Assembly: GCA_023333565.1 (NCBI GenBank)
Contig: JAJKFH010000470.1
Location: 496,001-560,000, forward strand
Direction of reading: 5' to 3'
Length of the DNA: 64,000 bases
DNA from: Puffinus mauretanicus
Taxonomy: Eukaryota; Chordata; Aves; Procellariiformes; Procellariidae
Notes under the pieces: generated by a model
Database searches by the model: none
Told to the model about the DNA's origin: nothing
The model's input: only the letters and a program-made list of their open reading frames with translations
In this document: in pieces, positions 11,405 through 22,300 of the stretch
How the letters are laid out: each line of letters begins with the position of its first letter
Numbering within the stretch: the first letter of the stretch is position 1
Program-made: the position numbers and the translations under genes

Positions 11405-12690
11405 TTATCCCTGGCTCACAGGATCCAATTGCTTGGAAAAATATGCTACTGCTCGTTTATATTCTCCCAAGCATTGGGTTAAACCACCAAGGGCTACAGC
11501 TTTCCCTTCATAGGTGAACAGTTCAAAAGGCTTTTCCAGATTGGGCAGCCCTAGAGCTGGGGCTTTCATCAAGGCTCTCTTGAGTTGAATATATGCATTC
11601 CGATTTTCGCTTGTGCACTGGAGGGGGCCTTTTGATAATTTCAGTAGTTCGTATAAAGGTTTTACCAGCAGTCTGTAACCAGCAATCCACAAGCGACACC
11701 ACCCTACCATTCCTAAAAAGGTTCTTACTTCGTGGATGTTTCGAGGCTCTGGAAGTTGGCAGATAGCTGCTTCTTTTCTCTCATTACTTAACGGTCTCTG
11801 TCCTCTCAAAATTTCAAACCCCAAATACGTTACGGTTTCTTGTGCAATTTGGGCTTTCTCTTTCGACACTCGGTAGCCACCGAGTCCAAGGAAATTTAAT
11901 AGATTGATTGTCAGTTCCAAGCATTCTCCTCGAGAGTTCTCTGCTACCAGTACATCACCAAAATACTGCAACATTACCCCATTTTTGTTGTCTTGTCTCC
12001 ACAATTCTACTTCTCTTGCTAGTTGATTTCCAAAGATCGTTGGACTGTTTTTAAATCCTTGTGGTAATACCGTGCAAGTGTACTGAGTCTTTCTTCCCAT
12101 CTCAGGGTTTTCCCACTGAAAGGCAAATAATTCTTGACTTCCAGGATCAAGTGGGATGCAGAAAAAGGCATCCTTTAAATCTCAAACTGTAAACCATCCC
12201 TGCTCCTCGGTGAGAGCAGTTAACAACGTATATGGGTTTGCTACCACTGGGTGAATATCCTGAACAATTTGATTTACTGCCCTCAGGTCCTGAACTAACC
12301 TATAAGATTTCCCATCAGCTTTCTTAACAGGTAAAATCGGAGTATTATACTTAGATTCACATTCTCTCAATAACCCATACTCCAAAAATTTCTGTATAAT
12401 AGGTACTAACCCAAGTTTGGCTTCTAACTTTAAAGGATGCTGTTTTAATCTTACCAGTGCTGATCTTGGTATAAGGTCTATTCTTACTGGTTCGGCCCTT
12501 TTTGATTTTCCGGGTATTTCTCCTGCCCAAACCGCAGGAATCACTGCATCCTCAACTTCGGCTGGGATTTTTCTGTCCGCCTGGTTAATTTCCTGTAATA
12601 ACAGTATTGAAGCATGGACAAATTTAGATTCAGGTATTATTACTTCTACTTCTCCATTTTTAAATTTTATTTCAGCTTCTAATTTTTCTA
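11405..12690 (-). pseudogene. pol: pol, reverse transcriptase region (broken, catalytic residue replaced)
   Basis: Read right to left: the RT N-terminal part with YNTPILPVKK and LVQDLRAVNQIV (frame 12182-12832), an in-frame TGA near 12181 just before the DLKDAFF motif, then a second frame (11405-12100) with the LPQGFKNSP motif. The active-site box that should read Y-x-D-D is YFGD; the first Asp codon is GGT at 11957-11959, one base from GAT. Together with the stop this makes the RT inactive. The motif style matches gammaretroviral RT. Confidence 0.9.
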
Positions 12691-12900
12691 ATAAGTCTCG
12701 ACCTATCAAAGGTTTTGGCGCACCTGGCACGTACAAAAACTGATGTGTTACCCACTGTTTTCCAATTTTAAATTTTAAGGGTTTGAAGAAGGATCGCACT
12801 TCTGGTTTTCCTGTTGCACCAATAATTCTCACAGTATCATACCTAACTCATGATTCTTCATGTTCAAAACCGAGTAAGTGCCCCTGTGTCAATCAAACAT
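12691..12900 (-). pseudogene. pro: pro, aspartic protease region (broken)
   Basis: The catalytic LIDTGA motif is readable on the minus strand, its DTG codons at 12882-12890. A frame break lies a few codons after it. The following frame (start of 12182-12832) holds the protease flap and the GRDLLEKL segment that closes the domain. As in gammaretroviruses the protease directly precedes the RT. Confidence 0.8.
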
Positions 12901-12974
12901 TCCACTTCCACCTCATCTTCCCCCAGCCTAATTTTAACCAGAGATTCTGCTGGGGAAGGTTCCTCCGGTCCCCT

Positions 12975-14508
12975 TCAATCTCTTGCCTCTACGGCTATCA
13001 TAGGGGTTTCTGATTCCCCAAACTTCCGCAAGGATGGGCACTCTTGTTTCCAGTGCCCCTCTTTCCTACAATAAGCACACTGTGTTTCCCCTAGTGGGGA
13101 TCTTGAGAATCCTCTACCATGTCCTCTTCCCTGATAAGCACCCCTAAATCCTCCCCTAGGCCCCCCCTTGAGAACCATGTGTTCCCTCAAGTGCCACGAT
13201 CAGTCTAGCATTCCCTCTTTCTCTTTATTGATCTGTTTCTATAGATCACCCAAGCTCTATCCAACAATTTACTTAAATCCCTGGCATCCGTTCCCTGTTA
13301 CTTTTGCAGCTTTCTTCGAATATCCTCAGTTGACTGCCCAATAAACGAAGTTGCTAACTGATTCTTCCCTTCCCCTGACTCAGGATCCAGAGTTGTATAC
13401 TTCCGAGCAGCTTCCTTCAATTTATTCAGAGAATCAGTAGGAGACTCTTTTCTATCTTGCTTAATCTCATATAATTTTGACCAATTTATAGCTTTCGGTA
13501 TAGCATTTCTTATACCAAACAAAACCCACCTTTGATACTGCATTAATAACAATTTCTGCCCATTATCATTAGGGTCCCAGCCAGGATCTGCCGAAGGAAA
13601 ATGATGCTCTGGCTGCCCCTGTAACGTCCCTGCCGCTATTTGGGCCTCAACCTGAGTCCTTGCCGTTTTACGAATCATCTCCCTCTCTGTGCTATCAAAT
13701 AATACTTGCATAATAACTTCAATATCTTTCCAGTCTGGATCCCGAGTTTTTATCATCATTTCAAATGATCGGAATCCTCCCTATAACTTCCAGCAGCTAT
13801 CTTCCAGTTGTTTAAGTCTGTAATGGAAAAAGGCACTTTCGCTACCACAGGACCGTCGTTTCCTCCTGCCTGTCTCAAGGCTGCGATGCAGCTCCCTGCC
13901 GATTACGAGTGCTCCCTGCCGCTGGTGCAGCTCTGCAGCGTCTCTCTCAGACTCATCACCGGGTCCACCTTCTGCCTCAAGGGGTTCAAACCCACGATTC
14001 TGAAGTCTTTGCCTTAACCCGGAGCCACTAACATTTCTAAATCCTCCTCCTGCTCCTTCTGAGTCAGCTCCAAACGTCTCTGTCCAATGCTACGTGCCGA
14101 ACAGCACCTTTTAAACACTTTCCCTTTTTCCTTCTCTCGCTTATCTTTTTCTAATGCCAGCACCAGAGGATCAGTCGGGGCTAAATTGATTCCACACTTC
14201 TTTTGCCACCCAGGATGCTGCCTCAGAGTAAAGAACATATCAGCATACAAAACCTCATCCCATTTTCCTTCCCTCCTTAGAAACAGCATTAATTGCAACA
14301 AAGTATTATAATTCAAAGTTCCATTCATTGGCCACTTTTCTCTGTCTTCTAATTTATATAATGGCCACCATCGATTACAATACTTAATCAAACCATCTCT
14401 TTTTGTGGTCCCTCCAGGGGATCCTGCAATTTGTTTCCAATGTGTTAAAATGCAACCCAAAGGTGATTTGCTTAAAATCCCCCCACCAGTAGATGATCCG
14501 CCACTCAT
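12975..14508 (-). pseudogene. gag: gag (broken): matrix, capsid and nucleocapsid regions
   Basis: Three frame segments. 14014-14508 is matrix-like and starts MSGGSSTGGG; an in-frame ATG 63 bases upstream, at 14571, would add 21 residues. 13298-13759 is capsid-like, with the ESPTDSLNKLKEAARKY region. 12975-13190 is nucleocapsid, with an arginine/glycine-rich stretch and one zinc knuckle CAYCRKEGHWKQEC (CX2CX4HX4C). A single knuckle is usual for gammaretroviruses. Breaks lie near 14014, 13760 and 13297. Residue 2 is Ser, so the usual Gly-2 for N-myristoylation is absent from the expected start. Confidence 0.85.
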
Positions 14509-14923
14509 TTTACACACGGGAAACCACACAAACAAACAAACTTTTCGCACAACACCACCACAAATATTCAATCACTATAACAATAGACAATACCTTTACA
14601 CAAAACAATCGAAGGGGACCTGAACCCCTGTGTCATTCTCAGTAAGCAGACAAATACTTATAATAGTTACCACAGGCTTATTCAGATTTTACCTTAAGCG
14701 GGGACTCTAACCCCTTCCCGGGTTCTCAGCCCAACCCTGCGGAGCTTTCGCTGCGACTTACGGGGAGGTAACCAAATTCCTGAAAGAATGCCTTAATACT
14801 CACAATTAGTGGTCTTTGCTCAGGGGCTCTTTGGTCCAGGGATCAGGAGAAATCTTCTCTGAGAATCCCTCGGTGCCAGCTGAGGTTCCGCGATCCCAGG
14901 ATCTGTTGAGGCTCAAGAGCGGT

Positions 14924-14941
14924 GTCCCATCTGGGGTGCCA
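14924..14941 (-). promoter_or_regulatory. Primer-binding site, tRNA-Arg type
   Basis: On the minus strand, 4 bases after the 5' LTR ends in CA, comes TGGCACCCCAGATGGGAC. Its plus-strand complement ends GGGGTGCCA, like the 3' end of a vertebrate tRNA-Arg (CCT anticodon group) as I recall it. The position and the TGG start are diagnostic of a PBS; the tRNA identity is from memory and less certain. Confidence 0.75.
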
Positions 14942-14945
14942 AAAC

Positions 14946-15495
14946 TGTTACTGTAAGTCGGTGAAATAAGAACTCTCTAAGACTCGATTTTGGGGTTTTA
15001 GAAAGCAGGCGTGCTTTAATGCGGCGCCGAGCGCACAGGGGATCGCTCCTCCTAGCGTGTGCACCAAATTACTCAACCACAGAAGTTATATACAATTAGA
15101 GTATACATATTCATTACATTTCCAAGAAATAATCTAAACATTCATGTTATTCCCTGGAATTCATTAACATATGTACAAGTCTTTGACACATGCGCCCTTC
15201 TGTCCGTCGGTGGTCTTCCAGGGTCCTCTGGTGGTCGTCGATAGTCTTCCTCACAGTGTCCTTTAGTTGAACTCAGTCTTTACGCATGCTCCGTTTAACC
15301 CTTGGCTTTGTTTGCACAGTTCTCATTAGCACAAACTACTTAGTCTGGCACAACCCCCTTATCTATTCTGCTCAAGATACAAAGTTTCAAGGCCTTTTTA
15401 TCTACTGAATGTCCGGCCTGTCTATTCCCAAGGCATTCCTAACCCATCTGCATCATTTCAACAAAGAACCTTTACTATTCCTTTGTAGTCGGTAT
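14946..15495 (-). repeat. 5' LTR of the provirus
   Basis: 550 bp, matching 7491-8040 with about 16 differences. The inner edge on plus is TGTTACTGTAAG, so the LTR ends ...TAACA on its own strand. At the outer edge the expected terminal CA (seen at 8039-8040) is replaced by AT (15494-15495), so the true boundary is blurred by 1-2 bases. Confidence 0.9.
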
Positions 15496-18400
15496 CATAC
15501 AGTCCGTAGATACAAGTGCAGAGTAACGGTCAATATACGAAATCTGTAAGGGTGCATTGCTTTCCTTGGAAATATTTTAGGTGAGGGGTTTGTAAACTGA
15601 GATAGGATGAAAACCACTGCATTAGGCCATTCATACTAACACACCTCTGCTGCAGATATATCCAACATCGTTCCTCTACTACCTCAATCACCAGCCACAG
15701 CTAGCAAAAAAAAAAAAAAAATTCCCCCCAAACAGTGACCAGAATGGTACATTTGTCCTCCACAAGAGCTAAAGCTACTCCTTAACTACCAAATCTATTA
15801 TATAGCAAATGCCAAAACCAGTTTTCAGAGAAACCTTGTGAGGGTGAACTGTGCTCTACTCAAATTCTTACTATTCCTTCATCACTGTCTATGGGTCAGA
15901 TAAATTACTACTCCTTTCCTGAATCCCTTCTGGAAAAACATGAACATACCCCAGAGTTCAGAAGTGACACACACAAATTGTGCTGCCATACAGCAGAATG
16001 TTTACAGGATAATAGACATAACATGACAATGAAGAAGTGCTCCAAGATTTCAATCTTGCCTCAGTACGCAGATGTTCTTCTTCTGTTGTGACTTTGAATC
16101 CCGAGATAAGCAGATGTTGCAACATTTCAAAATGTTCATCTTCTGAAAAAAAGATAACTCAATACACAGCTACATGCCCACCGTTAAGCCTCAAAATTTA
16201 AAGACATAAAATTGATGAACATTATGTACCAAATTCCCTTTAGAAATAGCTTATGTGATTCACTCTTCCTACGGCAAAAACACTCCGTGCCAGACCAGTT
16301 ACATCAGACACAAAGACACAAATACTGTGCCTGCACATACCCCTATGGCAGCAAATGGGGCAGATCTCTCGCCTCCTGCATCCATCTGTCCACACCAGTC
16401 TCAACTTCTGCTGCGTAGGAACAGCTGTAAAAGCCAGACCAAAGGTCCATCTGTCCTGTATGCTCTGTGTACCAGTGACCTTGAGGCACTGGTACACACT
16501 GGTTTAAGGCACAGTGGATGCATCGAGTGACCCTTCCCCATTATATCCTTCCAGATCCAGCAAAATAGAAAGGAAAAAGACAAAGACACCTGTTTATCAC
16601 ATAGTGGATTATTTTTAGGTTTCTTTCTCTGGCTTAGAAGAAGAGTTATAGAAAGCCAAAATTGTTCATGCTGAAGAGGCAGTGCTGACTTACTGATTTT
16701 TAACACAGATTTGTTTCTATGAAAATTATCCTCAACTGATGGTGAGCAAAATAAGTCAGTGGCTCTCAGGCTACCTATGCAATCAAAGCCTGCAGCTGCA
16801 GAGGATGAAATACAAACATTGGGCTGTTTTCTTTTGACTGGTCCAGCATCTGTATAAGATCTTGTTAATATTTAGAATGATTAATTCTAATGGATTTGCC
16901 AAGTGACAGCCCTTATCTGGAAATAGCATACTGCATGAAATCAAAATGGACAAAGTATGTCACTGCTGATCAGATACACAGCAGGACCTGAACTCCTTTC
17001 AAAGCAACCGATTTCTTACAGCATCTGCTGGACAGGTGACCCACCTTTGTGATGATCTAGAGCTGTGATGCACCAGTTATAAAGCCTTTGGTGAAATAAA
17101 AGGAAGGAATCTTCCTTGATGTTAAAGGATTGCTGCTTTTGTGTTGTTTTTATTTAAATGGACACTATTTAAGGCCCTGTCTCCACGGGCAAGTATTTTT
17201 ATTCCGTGTTTACATTTAGCATAGCCACTAAAACCAACAAATCATTATCACTAGCCTTCTTGAAACCATCTTTTTTCCTCATAAGCCATCTCTTTGCCAA
17301 CAGAAAATCCTGCAAAAGCTAAAACAAAGCAGGACAAGAAACAGGTGTCTCAGGCCTATCACTGAGCATAAGCTCTAGGCAACGTGAATGAATGTCCCAT
17401 TTGATAAAGAAGCATTAGAACAGCAGTAAATGCTGCTTTCTGGAATACCATCTTTTCAATTTTTTCCCTCTATCGAGATCTATAGTATTAGGTGTTTAGG
17501 CATGATGCAAAGTACTGTATATAACAGGATTCAGGACTACAAGCCAATTCAAACTGCCCAGGCTCAGACATACTTATTTACTTGTCGAGTTATTTTAAAA
17601 TATTCCAAGAATGCAGATATGCGGATTTACACGCTTCTATGACCTTCCTCTTGTTCATCTAATGTTCAACAAGAAAGAAAATAGAGACAGTTGCTGGTTT
17701 GATCCTGCCTAGCCATTCTGGGTTGCCCCTCATGCTCTGAAGGGGTGCATTTTGTGGAAAGGATGGGAGGGGCTGCGGTCCCCAGCGCATGTGCTCCTCA
17801 TCATGCAATGCAGTCACGGGGGAGAGCACAGTCCGGGACCCTTCCCCCTCAGATGTGACTGCATCTGCTCCCATTGGCAGGGGCTTTACACTGAAAAGCC
17901 AAAACAGAAAAGATGCGATTTTCAAGCAGTGAAATCAATGCGATGCCGAAGAGAGATGAATTAGACCTATTGCATTTATTGAAAAACATCTTAAAAAAAA
18001 AATCTGGATTTGCATTGATAAAGTTCTCAAGAATACAGCTCAAGCAAAGAACACAGAAGGAAAGCAATTACTAGGCGCCAATACTCCAGCTGCTGGGTGA
18101 TTGCATATGTGTTTACACGGCATTATGCTTCAGTCCTTGCTAAGCCAACGCTATCAGACATTTCGTGACAGTTTCAGTTTGCTGGAGTAATCGAGGGGTT
18201 GCTATTTATTTAGGATTCTGACAGCTGGAACAAGCTGTTGTGCCTCCTATCAGACACCAAAAAACACCGGTCATTTTGTGCTTCATAGCAGAAATCAAAT
18301 GATGTCTGACCAAGTCTCCTCTTGTGTACTATATAAAAAAACCCCACGTTGTTTCAAAATAATAGGTCTCTGCAAGACTTAAAAAAAGCTCTAGAAAAAT

Positions 18401-19345
18401 ATGGATCAAGATATTGGTTCTAGCTTGTATATCCTTCTTTCAAACACTGCTATTATCTTTCAGAATTATGCTATTATTGCTCAAATAATGCTCTCCTTTC
18501 CACTCTCCATGCTAAGCTCAGAAGGTTTTAAGAGGCTTCTGTCCATTCTGTACAAGAAGAGGGTATTAACAGGGCTCCTGCTTCAGCGCACAGGAAAGCG
18601 GGAATTCCTGCTGTATGTGCTTTAGGTATTAAGGCTAAAGGCAAAGTTTGAGTAACGGTCATTAAAGAGAATGAAAACAAGAAACAAACGGTCAGATGAA
18701 AGAGGTCAAATCCTCCTCTGGGGGGGGTGGTTCTCTCTCCATAGCACAGGAAGCCTGAAGAATCTTGGATCCTAACTCAGGCACCTCAGCAAGATGAGAT
18801 GGACTGTAATCCCTGTAGGGCAGGTCTTCTATCCTGGCATCTCCATGTCTTCAGCTTGTAATCCAGCCAGGTGACTCAAGCAGAGGCCTGAGGACAAAGG
18901 AAGAAACATTCCACGGCCTCATGAAACAGGCTAGCTCTCTGAGAGGAACAAACAGCAAATATGTCAGGACTCAAATCAGTTTTCGTCTTGGTGTGTGAAC
19001 AGTCAAGAAAGCATTCAGGGAAGGGCAGCTTTTTACAAAAGCACAAAATTCTTCCAAGTCAAAGGCAAAAGCTCAGAGCTAGTTGTTTATGACAGTGGAC
19101 TTCCCTCTGGAAGAGTCATTATGAACAGTGTAAAGACAGCAAATCAGAGCTTACAAATTCAAAAGCAACAACTCATTCAAGGAAAAAAATGCCTTTCCAC
19201 AAGTGCTTGTGCACATTATCAGCAAGATCAGAGAGGCTATGTGTCCAAATAGCCATTGTTCCTCCTGCGGCTTATTATTCTGGGCTCTCATTCTGCAAGA
19301 GCACTGACATTCGGCAGGAAGCCATACCAGCTGGTCTCCCCTTCC
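15496..19345. other. SCPEP1 3' flank / 3' UTR, otherwise no gene seen
   Basis: Unique, AT-rich sequence between the provirus and the SCPEP1 stop codon. The SCPEP1 3' UTR must begin at 19345 and run leftwards. The first AATAAA on its strand that I noticed is at 18205-18210, which would give a ~1.1-kb 3' UTR; this is unverified. No other gene or repeat was recognised. Confidence 0.4.
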
Positions 19346-22300
19346 CTAGTGCTGCTGTTGGGTCACCATCCTGACCATTTTCAGTGCCATCTCTCCTTGA
19401 TCAGACGGTACCTAGCACAGAGATGAGAGCACATGGTAAGCAGCTGCTACAAGGAAGCAGACAGTAAGCGTATATGCATCTTCAGTTTTCTTTCTGATAA
19501 TGGTGCATCCCATCCCAAGAAGTATATTATTTACCATGTGCCCAGCCTTAAGAATCCAGAAGAAAGCAAAGTTCTCATAGGCCTTGTGGAAAGCAGCTGT
19601 TTCAGTGGATTCTGGAGACACATAGAGTGCCTTCCACCTTCGCTGGTTGAACTGGTCCAAATTAGGCCATTTCAGTTTCCGGATCCATGCCTCCTGGCCT
19701 GTTAGAGATAAGAGATATGCTTGATTACTGATACTGACATAGTAACCTGGGAGTCCCAAGTTCAGCTGGATGCCCACTGTATTAGACACCAATACAGCAG
19801 AGTTAGCGGAAAGTCTCTGTGTGCTCAGATTCTAAAAACAATTTTGCTATGCCTAGGAAAATGACCAAGACTGTGTTCAGGACAAGCTGAAACAAACCAA
19901 TGGAGGGAGAAGGGAAAAAGCAAACAGTGAAGATGTATGTGAAACGGACTTATGATTGCACAAGTTGAACACGTGCCTCTTAGAGGCCCTGCAGTCCTAG
20001 CAATTCTGACATATTTTGCTTTACTCCTCAAACACCTTGAATCTCCTGCCATGGAGAAGGATCAGCCACACCAAGTCCCCCTCTTGGAAATCAGAAGGGA
20101 CACCGCTTCTTTATTTGTTACAGTCACTCATCAAGAAGAACCTGGAAAGGTTTTCTGTTTTCAGGTGCCTGCTAGAGAAGGTGGAGCTCAAGAAAGCAAA
20201 AAGACCAATGCCAGGACACCAAGGGGGACAAAGGTTTAGCCTACCTCTGAAATACTGGAGGAATTTACATGTTAACTGCAGCTCAATTTTAGCTCAAAAT
20301 GTGATAAACTGGAGCACCACTAACTGCTCATCTGTTTTGACAGCCTAAATACTGTTTCCTATTTATTGATTGCTATGTTGTTCATGAAGGGCATCTGAAT
20401 ATCTAGGAGGGCAGAGAGAGACACAGGAGAAAGCCTTTCACAACACAGGAAGATGTTTGCGCAGTCTGTGACTGCAGATTATTTAAATCAATAAGAAGAG
20501 GTGAATGGAAGAGACCACTGTGGTCTCACAGCATGAGGCATTCCAGCAACACTTGGCCTCGCTCCCAGACTGCCACTTGATCAAGCCTGCATCTTGCAAG
20601 CAGCAAGGGACAAAGCCCCTGCGTGGCCAAGACATGCAGGAGCCTACACATGTCACTGAGCAGCAGGTGTGATCACTCTTCAATTGCACCCTCCCTGATT
20701 AATTACCAACACCCTTGTCCCATCTCACCTGGCACCATGCTTTCTGCTGCAGGCCACCCGGTGAAGCCTGACCTGTATTGTGCACAAATCTGCAGCAAGA
20801 TATGGCCTTTGCCCCAGAGAACAGGATCTTCAAGGCACAGCAGGAGAAGAGAGGATAATCTCCATATATTTATTCATCTATCCTCATTCTTCATTTATGA
20901 ATGAGCGTACATACTTACATATATATGTGTCTATCCAGAAGAATTAAGTTAATTATTAGGTACCTACTTACTTATGGCCTTCACTGAAACAAGCAATTAT
21001 TGATGTTGCAGATCCATTTCCCAACAGTGTAATGGAGGTAAAGGAATTGTCTCTCTCAGAAGGAGGTAAATAAAACATACTAAGAGCTGCTCATTTATGA
21101 CTGTAGTATTTAAGCATTGCCAGTTAGATAGCAGATTTGCACAGAAGGCTGGAGAGATCCAGGTACCAATATTATTGGCAACTTCACATTCTACTCATCA
21201 CGTGTTCTGTTCCCAACCCCAGTCCAGAAGTTCCTTACCCATGGTGTCAACAATGAGATCCAGCTGCCCATTATAGACTGTAACATTGACATTGGCTGCC
21301 AAAAGCTGATCAACAATATCAATGACAGGTTTCATGAAGTCCTCAGCCATGTTCTCAAAGACATCTTTGGACTGACCTGGTTGGAACCAGAAAGAAGACA
21401 AATTTTAACCAATGAAGAATATCATCCCCAAGCTGGGACAGAAGCAACTGGATAAAGGTCCTAAAATGCAGTTCATGGCTGCATAAAAAACAGTCCTAGC
21501 CCAAAGCAGCAGCCAGTGATTTATCAGTCTGAGGAACTAAAGAGAACCAGAAAGCAGCTATGCTCCCACTGGAGCTCACACACAGCGTTGTAGCTTCTGG
21601 CTCCCATTATACACATACAGGGTGCTGGCATCAGACCTTAAGCCTTCCTTTCTGTTTTATGCCCTCCCCTCCACACCATGCAGCATTACATGATAACAGG
21701 TTTCTGGCAGAGAAAAAACTGACAGGAATTTCAGCAAGATTGCATGAAAGTCAGAAACCAGCTGCTGAGACATGGAGGATGTTTTCTTCCTCCCCCTGTA
21801 TTTTTAACTGCTTGACTAAAGACGGATACAAGCAGCAGAACCAGTACCAGAACTAGATCTGCTCCCACAGCCCTGCCCCATGACATGTTCATTTCTGAAA
21901 ATAAGTCCTCTTCTTAGGCCCAAGGATAATGACAATTTAACTGGACTGCTTACTACAGTAAAGTATCTTCCTACAGACTGCGATACTGTAAAAGGCAATA
22001 ATGCACTCATTAGATCCACACCAGCAGACAGGAAAGTACCTCCCCATTTCACAGAGTCAGGAATAATTTTTAGCTTCTTTCTGATGGGTCCATTCATCAA
22101 TTCATTTAGGCTGTCCTTATGCATATTTTTGACGTGGCGCTGGTAAAGTCCTACTGAAAAAGACACACTTTGATTAGTGGCACATTTAATACAGTCATCC
22201 TGCATAGATAGCAATTTTCAGTGTTACAGTCATGGCCAACAAATTCTTCTCTAATGAAAATGCAACACCACAGAGAGAGATTTGGTTACTTTTATTAGAA

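Larger units (their letters stand above)
7491..15495 (-). mobile_element. Class I (gammaretrovirus-like) endogenous provirus
   Basis: An 8.0-kb provirus on the minus strand, in retroviral order: 5' LTR (14946-15495), primer-binding site, gag (to 14508), pro, pol, env (8203-9384), polypurine tract, 3' LTR (7491-8040). A single CCHC zinc knuckle, the RT and integrase style, a GPY/F-like integrase end and a CX6CC transmembrane env all point to the gamma-like class. gag, pro and pol carry several stops and frame breaks and two substituted catalytic residues, so the element cannot replicate by itself. By my count the LTRs differ at about 16 of 550 positions (~3%), so it is a moderately young insertion. 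I found no convincing target-site duplication. Confidence 0.93.

Noticed and set aside
7486..15500. Possible target duplication TATAT / CATAC around the provirus
   Set aside because: Only the middle three bases agree; not convincing.
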